From: a virus
IMG/VR virus record: IMGVR_UViG_3300032267_000178
Location: 1-34,107 of that record
Length of the DNA: 34,107 nt
Strand: one strand, 5' to 3'
This document shows, one piece after another, positions 28,258 to 34,107 of this stretch. The notes beneath the pieces were generated by a model that made no database searches, had not been told where the DNA came from, and saw only the letters and a program-made list of their open reading frames with translations. Within the stretch, counting starts at the first letter, position 1. Each line of letters starts with the position of its first letter. The position numbers and the translations under genes were made by a program.

Positions 28258-30465
28258 ATGGCTGATAATTACGATGAAAAGAAATATTACGGTGATTTAG
28301 ACGGTGATCCACGTATTTCAGAAGCAATTGAATTCCTAAGACAAGCCGCCGAAGCTGATACTACTAATCGTGCAGAAGCCCTAGATGACGTTAAATTTGC
28401 CGCTGGTGATCAATGGCCAGTAGAAATCCAAAATAGCCGTAACCTGGAAGCCAGGCCGTGCCTTACTATCAATAAAGTTGATGCGTATTGCCGCCAAATA
28501 ACTAACCAGCAACGCCAGCAACGCCCACGGATTAAGTGCCAGGGCATGAATAATCAAACCGATGCCAAAATGGCACAAATCATTACTGGTATTTGCCGGC
28601 ACGTAGAAGTTAATTCCAATGCTGATCATGCATATGACACGGCCTATGATTTTGCAGTACGTATGGGATGGGGTTATTGGCGTGTAACTACTGACTATGT
28701 ACGCCCTGATTCGTTTGATCAAGAAATTTACATTAAGCCAATTGATAACCCATTTACGGTTTATTTTGACCCTAATTCAACCGCCCCCGATGGTTCCGAT
28801 GCAGAAAAATGCCTTGTTACCGTGGTTATGGCTAAAGAAAACTTTAGAAAAATGTACCCGGATGCCGATGATGGCGGTAGTTTTTCTGCCCGTGGAACCG
28901 GTGATAGCAATAGCGAATGGGTAACAAAACACGATATACGTATTGCTGAATACTTTTATACCCGTATTGAAAGCACTTACTTAGTATTGTTATCTGACGG
29001 TACAACCGTTTATGAAGATGAATTGCCTGATTCTGCAATGATGGAAGCGGCCGGAGTATTTGAGGTTAGCCGCCGTAAAACATTTAGAAAATCCATTAAA
29101 TGGTGCAAAGTTACTGCTATGCAAGTGCTTGAAGAAGGCACGTGGGCCGGCAAATATATTCCAATCGTTCCAACTTACGGCCAGCAATGCGTAGTGGATA
29201 ACAAACGTAAGAAGTTTGGCTTGGTACGCATGGCTAAAGACCCCCAGCGTATGTATAATTTTTGGCAAACATCCATGACTGAATCGGTAGCCCTGGCACC
29301 CAAGGCTAAATGGATCATGGCAGAAGGCCAAGACGAAAACCATGAAGCAGAATGGGCTAATGCAAACAATACGTCCTATTCTTATTTGCGTTACAAGCAA
29401 ACTGACATTACCGGCCAACCAGCACCACCACCAGTTCGCCAAGCCCCGGAACAACCACCAGTTGCAATTATGGCGGCGGCACAATCAATTACCCAGGATT
29501 TACAGGCCGTAGTAGGTATTTTTGATCCAAGTCAATTGCCACAAGGCAACATTAGCGGCAAAGCATTACAAGGCCAGCAACTTCAAGTGGATATGACTAA
29601 TTTCCATTATTACGACAATTTGACCCGTTCTATTGCCCATACTGGACGTATTATTCTTGACCTTATCCCTAAAATTTATAGCGCAGAACGTGTAATGCGG
29701 ATTATTGGGGATGATGGTAAACCCGAATTAATTACTGTAAACCAGCGTACTGGTCAACAAGATGAAAACGGCATTGAAAAGATACTGAATGACGTAACCG
29801 TTGGCGAATATGACGTAGTTATGGAAACTGGCCCTGGCTACAACACTAAACGCCAAGAAGCAGTTGATTCCATGATGAGTTTATTGGCCGCTGATCCTAA
29901 TTTAATGGCCCAAGCCGGTGATTTAATCTTTAGAAATATGGATTTCCCTGGCGCAGACATTATTGCAGACCGCCTAGCGGCAGTTAACCCAATGGCCCAA
30001 ATTGATGAAAAATCACCAATACCGCCACAAGTTCAAATGCAATTGGCCGCAAACCAGCAACAAATGCAAGCCATGCAAAAGCAGATAGAAGTTATGTCAA
30101 TGGTCATGAAGTACCGTACCGATGTAGAAGCAGTACGTCAAACTGGCGAAGATCGCCGTGCCGTTATTGCCGCTGAAGTTAAGATGCGTGACCAAAATAC
30201 CCGTTCATTGACCAGCCAAAACAAGACCGAAATTGAAGCATTGATGAAGTTAATCCTTGGCCAAATGGATACTGCTAGGTTAGAAGCTGAAATTATGAAT
30301 AGAAATCAAGAACAATATGCAATGATGAACAATGCTACCAATGCTATTGAAGATAATATGGCCGTGATGGCCCCAACGCCTGAACAAATGCAACAACAAC
30401 AACAAATGGCGCAACAAGCCCAACAAATGCCACAACAAATGCCGCAAGGTCAACAATTGATGTAG
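28258..30465 (+). CDS. Portal protein, P22 gp1-like
   Basis: The 735-aa protein (P22 gp1 has 725) opens with RISEAIEFLRQAAEAD and has KFAAGDQWP, then LTINKVDAYCRQITNQQRQQ, RIKCQGMN and a P-domain pattern including YFDPNSTAPDGSDAEKC. Later segments (VVGIFDPSQLPQGNISGKAL, QVDMTNFHYYDNLTRSIAHT) are typical of P22-type portals. The C-terminal part from about 600 is helical and Gln/Met-rich, ending in a Gln run (MQQQQQMAQQAQQMPQQ), like the barrel helix of P22. It forms the dodecameric DNA entry ring. The Gln-rich end may vary in length. Confidence 0.9.
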   Translation: MADNYDEKKYYGDLDGDPRISEAIEFLRQAAEADTTNRAEALDDVKFAAGDQWPVEIQNSRNLEARPCLTINKVDAYCRQITNQQRQQRPRIKCQGMNNQTDAKMAQIITGICRHVEVNSNADHAYDTAYDFAVRMGWGYWRVTTDYVRPDSFDQEIYIKPIDNPFTVYFDPNSTAPDGSDAEKCLVTVVMAKENFRKMYPDADDGGSFSARGTGDSNSEWVTKHDIRIAEYFYTRIESTYLVLLSDGTTVYEDELPDSAMMEAAGVFEVSRRKTFRKSIKWCKVTAMQVLEEGTWAGKYIPIVPTYGQQCVVDNKRKKFGLVRMAKDPQRMYNFWQTSMTESVALAPKAKWIMAEGQDENHEAEWANANNTSYSYLRYKQTDITGQPAPPPVRQAPEQPPVAIMAAAQSITQDLQAVVGIFDPSQLPQGNISGKALQGQQLQVDMTNFHYYDNLTRSIAHTGRIILDLIPKIYSAERVMRIIGDDGKPELITVNQRTGQQDENGIEKILNDVTVGEYDVVMETGPGYNTKRQEAVDSMMSLLAADPNLMAQAGDLIFRNMDFPGADIIADRLAAVNPMAQIDEKSPIPPQVQMQLAANQQQMQAMQKQIEVMSMVMKYRTDVEAVRQTGEDRRAVIAAEVKMRDQNTRSLTSQNKTEIEALMKLILGQMDTARLEAEIMNRNQEQYAMMNNATNAIEDNMAVMAPTPEQMQQQQQMAQQAQQMPQQMPQGQQLM

Positions 30466-30494
30466 TTGCAAAACACTAAATATAGTATTAAGAT
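30466..30494 (+). promoter_or_regulatory. Candidate promoter for scaffold and coat genes
   Basis: TTGCAA (30466-30471), a 17-bp spacer and TAAGAT (30489-30494) lie in the portal-scaffold gap. Each box matches the consensus at 4 of 6 positions. Strong separate transcription of scaffold and coat is common in phages, which fits, but the match is modest. Confidence 0.35.
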
Positions 30495-30509
30495 TACTTA
30501 ACAACACTA

Positions 30510-30528
30510 CCTATGGTGTATTCATAGG
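30510..30528 (+). other. Short mRNA hairpin before the scaffold gene
   Basis: CCTATG (30510-30515) and CATAGG (30523-30528) form a 6-bp stem with a 7-nt loop, 22 bp before the scaffold start. There is no T-run, so it is not a terminator. It could be a processing or translation-control hairpin. Confidence 0.4.
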
Positions 30529-30550
30529 GTTAATTCTTGGGATCATAACC

Positions 30551-31474
30551 ATGTCAGAAGCACAAGTAGCAGAAGTAGTTGAACAACCAAAACAGGCTAG
30601 TTCAATCGTAACAAGTGAAAATTTAGCGGAATTTACTGCTGATAAATTAGGTTTAGCTTCCGAAGAAAGCCCAACTGCGGCTACTGTTGAGGAAAATCCA
30701 GTAGAGCCAGCGGCCGAAGTAGGACAGAGTGAACCAAAATTAGCGGATGATGAAGCGACCGGAACAGAAGAAAAGAAGCAAAACCCAAAGTTAGAAAAGC
30801 GGTTTTCTGAACTGACCAAGCAACGTAAAGAAGCTGAAGCCAGGGCAGAAGAACTAGAAAGACGTTTGGCGGCAATTGAAGGTAAACAGGCACAACCGGC
30901 GCAAGCCCAGCCTGAAAGCGTTCAAAAGCCAACCCCTGACAATTACAAAGATGCTTTTGAATATGCAGAAGCATTGTCGCAATGGTCAGCGGAACAAGCG
31001 TTATTAAAGCGTGAACAAGAAGTTAAGCAAAAAGAGTTTGAAGTTCAGAAACAAAAGGTCATTCAGACCTGGCAACAGAAACTTGAAGCAACGATTGCTG
31101 AACTGCCTGATTACGAAGATATGGTGGCATCAAGTAATGTGAAGGTAAACGACACGGTACGTGATGCGATCCTTGAAAGTGATGTAGGGCCAAGAATCCT
31201 ATATGAACTTGCAAGTGATGACGATATAGCTGAAAAGCTTTCTACCATGTCAACTGCTAGTGCTTTAAAACTGATTGGGAAGCTGGAAGCTAGGTTTGAA
31301 AAGACTGAAGAACCAGTAAAAGCGGAAAAGAAAACTGTTGCGGCGAAGTCTAAAGCACCTGAACCTATTCGTCCTTTAAGGTCCACGGGTGGCGTAGCCG
31401 ATGTAGGTATGGATGGAAACGATATGTCATACCAGCAATGGAAAGCCGCACGACAAGCCGGGAAGATTAGATAA
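30551..31474 (+). CDS. Scaffolding protein
   Basis: This 307-aa, highly charged, helical protein lies between portal and coat, matching P22 scaffold (303 aa) in size and place. It is acidic at the N-terminus, with a long coiled-coil-prone centre (KRFSELTKQRKEAEARAEEL, ERRLAAIEGK, and EQEVKQKEFEVQKQKVIQTW). A helical segment (PRILYELASDDDIAEKLSTM) precedes a Lys/Pro-rich linker, and the basic end SYQQWKAARQAGKIR fits the coat-binding tail of P22-type scaffolds. It directs coat assembly and leaves before or during packaging. Sequence similarity is by composition and layout, not by a fixed motif. Confidence 0.8.
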   Translation: MSEAQVAEVVEQPKQASSIVTSENLAEFTADKLGLASEESPTAATVEENPVEPAAEVGQSEPKLADDEATGTEEKKQNPKLEKRFSELTKQRKEAEARAEELERRLAAIEGKQAQPAQAQPESVQKPTPDNYKDAFEYAEALSQWSAEQALLKREQEVKQKEFEVQKQKVIQTWQQKLEATIAELPDYEDMVASSNVKVNDTVRDAILESDVGPRILYELASDDDIAEKLSTMSTASALKLIGKLEARFEKTEEPVKAEKKTVAAKSKAPEPIRPLRSTGGVADVGMDGNDMSYQQWKAARQAGKIR

Positions 31475-31506
31475 GGTTAAACCTAATTTAATTTTAAGGA
31501 ATTATC

Positions 31507-32745
31507 ATGAGTAATAATTTATTAACCATTAGCAAGATCACCAACGAAGCGTTGATGGTCTTAGAAAACGAACTGACATTTACTGGTCAAGTTGACCGTA
31601 ACTATGATGACCAGTTTGCCGTTGTTGGCGCAAAAATTGGCCAAACCGTGAATGTACGCCGTCCTGGCCGCTTTATTGGTGCAATTGGCCCTAATCTAGT
31701 AGTTGAAGATTTCAACGAAACTTCAGTACCAGTTACATTGTCAACACAGTTCCAAGTTTCAACCCAGTTCACAACGCAAGATTTGGCATTGTCTTTAGAT
31801 ATGTTCTCTGACCGTATTCTGAAGCCAGCAATTGCTACTGTTGCTAACAAAATGGACCGTGATGGCCTGGTAACTGCTAAAAACAATACCGCCAACATCG
31901 TAGGTACCGCTGGTACTGCCCCAACTGGTTTGATTACATACCTGACTGCGGCCGCTTACCTTGATTCGGAAGGCGCACCACGTGATGGCCGCCGTTCATG
32001 CACAATCGAGCCATTTACTTCTTCAACCATTGTTGATAGCTTAAAAGGTTTGTTTGTACCAACATCACAGATTTCTAGCCAATACACCAAAGGCTTGATG
32101 GGCCGTGATTCCGGCGGTATGAACTGGTATATGGATCAAAACGTTGTATCACAAACGTTTGGTTCTTATGCTTCTGCAACATTGTCATGCAACGTAACAA
32201 CTGCAACTGGTTTCTTAACAAGTGGCTGGGCTTATTCAAGCAATATTACTATCGGTTCCGCTGGTGCGGCCGCAACACTAAATCAAGGTGATACATTCAC
32301 CATTGCTGGCGTGTTTGCAGTTAACCCACAAAACCGTCAGTCCTATGGCAAATTGCGTAACTTTGTAGTTCAATCTACAACTGCAATTGGTTCCGGCGGT
32401 ACTGCAACTGTTACCGTTGTTCCAGCCGTTATTACTGCTGGCCAGTTCCAAAACGTTAGCGTTACATCAAGTGGTTCACAGACTGTTACCCCATTTAACA
32501 ATACTGGCGTAACTTCACCACAGAACATTTTGATGCACCGCAATGCATTTACCCTTGCTTGTGCTGACTTAGAATTGCCTGAAGGCGTTCATTTTGCCGG
32601 CCGTGCAAGCGATAAGGAACTTGGTTTGTCAATCCGTGTGGTTCGTCAATACACCATCAACAACGATTCCATCCCAACACGTTTGGACGTTCTGTATGGC
32701 TGGGCACCTTTGTACCCTGAATTGGCTTGCCGTATTGCATCGTAA
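31507..32745 (+). CDS. Major capsid protein, P22 coat-like (HK97 fold)
   Basis: The 412-aa protein (P22 coat 430 aa) starts NNLLTISKITNEALMVLENE and has YDDQFAVVGAKIGQTVNVRR, TLSTQFQVSTQFTTQDLALS, KPAIATVANKMDRDG and late MHRNAFTLACADLELPEG. This is the P22-type coat order, where Q-V-x-F-x-T-x-D-L-x-L is a hallmark, and the beta-rich segment at about 225-330 stands where P22 has its I-domain. It has AAGGAATTATC as an RBS and is followed by a strong terminator, as expected for the most abundant transcript. It forms the icosahedral shell. Confidence 0.9.
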   Translation: MSNNLLTISKITNEALMVLENELTFTGQVDRNYDDQFAVVGAKIGQTVNVRRPGRFIGAIGPNLVVEDFNETSVPVTLSTQFQVSTQFTTQDLALSLDMFSDRILKPAIATVANKMDRDGLVTAKNNTANIVGTAGTAPTGLITYLTAAAYLDSEGAPRDGRRSCTIEPFTSSTIVDSLKGLFVPTSQISSQYTKGLMGRDSGGMNWYMDQNVVSQTFGSYASATLSCNVTTATGFLTSGWAYSSNITIGSAGAAATLNQGDTFTIAGVFAVNPQNRQSYGKLRNFVVQSTTAIGSGGTATVTVVPAVITAGQFQNVSVTSSGSQTVTPFNNTGVTSPQNILMHRNAFTLACADLELPEGVHFAGRASDKELGLSIRVVRQYTINNDSIPTRLDVLYGWAPLYPELACRIAS

Positions 32746-32752
32746 TGAAATA

Positions 32753-32776
32753 GGGGGGATAAAACCCCCCATTTTT
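32753..32776 (+). terminator. Strong intrinsic terminator after the coat gene
   Basis: GGGGGG (32753-32758) pairs with CCCCCC (32765-32770) around ATAAAA, followed by ATTTTT. The stem is a 6-bp G-C run, with one or more A-T extensions. It lies 8 bp after the coat stop and should end or attenuate transcription there. Confidence 0.85.
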
Positions 32777-32803
32777 GAACATTAAATTTAAGGAATTAAT
32801 ATC

Positions 32804-33226
32804 ATGGCAAATCCAGGCCCAGCAACAACCGTAACAAATCACCCATCGAACCTAGCAACTAACCAGGCTATTCGCCTATTAGCTTCTTATCAGGGTGTTA
32901 ACGTAAACGCAACCGGCGATACAGTTCTACCAATTTTGAATACTGGTAGTTATTCTGTTTCCAACGTTATTTTTACTAACGCATCAACAAGTTTGACAAC
33001 TGCCGCCGCTGGCTTGTTTACTGCACCATCCGCTGGTGGAACAGGAATCGTAGCTAATGCCGCTTTATCAGCAATGACTGCTTCAACTGTTGTTAGCCAA
33101 CGTACTGTTGCTTCAACTGCGGCACAAACCGGTCAAAATCTATATGTAAACGTTGGTACTGCACAAGGTGCGGCCGCCACTATGGACGTTTTCGTATATG
33201 GTTACGATCTAACATTCCTACCTTAA
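32804..33226 (+). CDS. Small virion protein, possibly capsid decoration or fibre
   Basis: This 140-aa Ala/Thr/Ser/Val-rich protein has ATNQAIRLLASYQGVNVNAT, GDTVLPILNTGSYSVSNVIF, ASTSLTTAAAGLFTAPSAGG and VDVFVYGYDLTFLP-like end strands. It is almost all beta and lacks charged patches, which suits a surface protein. It lies between two terminators, right after the coat gene, so it is transcribed with the coat or at a similar level. Proteins in this position are often decoration proteins, but the sequence does not identify a family. Confidence 0.55.
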   Translation: MANPGPATTVTNHPSNLATNQAIRLLASYQGVNVNATGDTVLPILNTGSYSVSNVIFTNASTSLTTAAAGLFTAPSAGGTGIVANAALSAMTASTVVSQRTVASTAAQTGQNLYVNVGTAQGAAATMDVFVYGYDLTFLP

Positions 33227-33252
33227 TAAGGACTAGGAAATAGTGAGAAAAG

Positions 33253-33278
33253 CCACCCCTATAAAGGGTGGTTTTTTT
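33253..33278 (+). terminator. Intrinsic terminator
   Basis: CCACCC (33253-33258) and GGGTGG (33266-33271) form a 6-bp stem with a 7-nt loop (CTATAAA), followed by TTTTTTT. It is 27 bp after the 140-aa gene and should stop most transcription. A TATAAT at 33291-33296 just downstream might belong to a new promoter, but no -35 fits well. Confidence 0.85.
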
Positions 33279-33323
33279 CCTTTTTAAGCATATAATTAAT
33301 CATCCTCATCTAAAGGAAACATC

Positions 33324-33647
33324 ATGCCATCTACTACACTTGCACGTGGAAATGCTCTTAGCACTTTCTACATTCAACCATCTTTAACCCCAGCCGCAGT
33401 TGCCGCAAATATTACTGCCGCACAAACTTTTACTATTGCTGGATTAGAAACAACTGATCATGTAACCGTATCATGCGCTGGCGCACAAACTGCCGGTTTA
33501 TTTATTGCTGATGCTCGTGTTTCAGCCGCTAATACATTAAGCGTTCAATTTGGTAATTTAACCGCTGGTTCTTTAACACCAACCGCTGGTAATTACATTA
33601 TTGACGTTATTCGTTTTGAAGGTCCATTACCTACAACGGCGGTGTAA
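33324..33647 (+). CDS. 107-aa small virion-like beta protein
   Basis: This protein has a strong RBS (AAAGGAAACATC). The sequence (LARGNALSTFYIQPSLTPAA, then AAQTFTIAGLETTDHVTVSC, and SAANTLSVQFGNLTAGSLTP) is beta-rich, Thr/Ala-dominated and free of membrane segments. It resembles the small proteins at 32804 and 33650 in composition, so the three may be related surface or fibre-base components. I cannot assign a family. Confidence 0.55.
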   Translation: MPSTTLARGNALSTFYIQPSLTPAAVAANITAAQTFTIAGLETTDHVTVSCAGAQTAGLFIADARVSAANTLSVQFGNLTAGSLTPTAGNYIIDVIRFEGPLPTTAV

Positions 33648-33649
33648 CA

Positions 33650-33979
33650 ATGACTACTACAATTGGAATAAGACCAGTTGGCAAAACAACCGTTATTGCT
33701 TGTACCACTACGGCATCTACACCAGTATTGATTACCCCCAGTAGTAATGATCAAGTAACTTGGGCAGAATTTGCCAATGATGGCTCACAAGCAATTGCGG
33801 TTCGCATTGCAACGGCGGCTGAAAATGCGGTACATCCGGTGGCTGGAACGCCTGGCGATTACGTAATTAATGAAAACACTTCCGTTGTTTTGGCCGTGCC
33901 ATCAAAACCGTATTATGTTTCAGCAATTACTATAAGCGGCAGTTCTACATTGTATGTAACACCAGTAGATGCACAATAA
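33650..33979 (+). CDS. 109-aa small virion-like beta protein
   Basis: The product has IGIRPVGKTTVIACTTTAST, then PVLITPSSNDQVTWAEFAND, IAVRIATAAENAVHPVAG and YYVSAITISGSSTLYVTP. It is beta-rich and polar. It starts 2 bp after the previous stop and ends 13 bp before the fibre start, so it may be expressed with the fibre. Its alternating strand pattern suits a small head or tail decoration protein; there is no identified family. Confidence 0.55.
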   Translation: MTTTIGIRPVGKTTVIACTTTASTPVLITPSSNDQVTWAEFANDGSQAIAVRIATAAENAVHPVAGTPGDYVINENTSVVLAVPSKPYYVSAITISGSSTLYVTPVDAQ

Positions 33980-33984
33980 TTAGG

Positions 33985-34107
33985 AAGCATTTATGACTAG
34001 CCCATCTAATTCTGACGTACAGAATTTATTACCAGTTCAAGCCTACTTCAATTTAGATGGGTCATTTAATACTTTTATTGGCCAAGGTCAGCCGTTTTAT
34101 GCAACGG
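33985..34107. repeat. Right copy of the 123-bp terminal overlap
   Basis: This stretch repeats bases 1-123 exactly. It includes the start of the tail fibre gene at 33993, so the two ends are continuous. Counting the overlap once gives 33,984 bp. Confidence 0.95.
33993..34107 (+). CDS. Tail fibre gene, partial copy at the right end
   Basis: These 115 bases are the first codons of the fibre gene that begins at 9, repeated by the circular overlap. The RBS TAGGAAG precedes the ATG. It is not a second gene. Confidence 0.95.
   Translation, partial: MTSPSNSDVQNLLPVQAYFNLDGSFNTFIGQGQPFYAT

Noticed and set aside
28990-29484. Minus-strand 164-codon frame inside the portal gene
   Set aside because: The portal frame is a full-length, recognisable family member, and the opposite frame has no RBS or motif.
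30510-30528. Terminator after the portal gene
   Set aside because: A 6-bp stem without a T-run is too weak; kept only as an mRNA hairpin.
1-34107. Diversity-generating retroelement (as in some P22-like phages, e.g. Bordetella BPP-1)
   Set aside because: No reverse transcriptase frame and no near-identical template/variable repeat pair near the fibre or collar genes were seen.
33985-34107. True terminal repeat of packaged DNA
   Set aside because: The repeat begins in the intergenic spacer just before a structural gene in the middle of the late operon, not next to terminase; assembly overlap from a circular or permuted genome is simpler.

Overview
The window is a complete, circularly permuted genome of a small tailed phage, about 33,984 bp. 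The last 123 bases (33985-34107) repeat the first 123 exactly, so the ends join. The head and neck genes are of the P22 type: a portal of about 735 aa, a scaffold of about 300 aa, a P22-type coat, and gp4-like and gp10-like head-completion proteins. This points to a short-tailed (podovirus-like) virion. The base composition is AT-rich. A lipobox, a GH19 endolysin and an M15-type peptidase domain suggest a Gram-negative host. The repetitive tail-fibre style is one I associate with freshwater metagenomic phages, but that host and habitat reading is inference. I see no tRNA, integrase, DNA or RNA polymerase, helicase, reverse transcriptase or CRISPR array.

Layout. (1) 18601-24788, + strand, early operon: small genes with overlapping stop/start codons, an LPD29-like protein, a replication-protein-O-like fragment, a PD-(D/E)XK-like protein, a Ref-like HNH nuclease, RusA, and a 975-aa polyvalent protein with a HELTH metallopeptidase motif. 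(2) 24854-33979 + strand, continuing across the circular junction into 9-14665: GroES-like co-chaperonin, small basic proteins, terminase, portal, scaffold, coat, decoration or fibre proteins, tail fibre and its chaperone, gp4, gp10, cupin-like protein, ejection proteins, collar fibre, then a lysis cassette ending in a three-TM holin and a GH19 endolysin. (3) 17743-14666, - strand: SSB, RecB-like nuclease, small zinc-finger-like protein, a secreted cysteine-rich peptide and a lipoprotein. (4) 17744-18600, control region: divergent promoters, a Cro/YdaS-like HTH gene, a long-hairpin RNA and a structured non-coding stretch.

The control logic is visible in the sequence. Three promoters share a TTTACA -35 box and a 17-bp spacer. 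Each has a 16-bp palindrome of the ACGGCAA..TTGCCGT type 6-7 bp after the -10 box, where a repressor would sit. They drive the SSB operon, the lipoprotein unit and the rightward early operon. The single HTH protein encoded between them is the obvious candidate ligand.

The most unusual items are: a 35-pair hairpin RNA with one 7-nt bulge (18122-18217); the three-site operator regulon; beta-rich repeat domains inserted into both neck proteins, one of them itself interrupted by a second domain; the 975-aa polyvalent protein; an octapeptide shared by the N-termini of two otherwise different proteins; and a stretch where two overlapping genes appear to be read in different frames.
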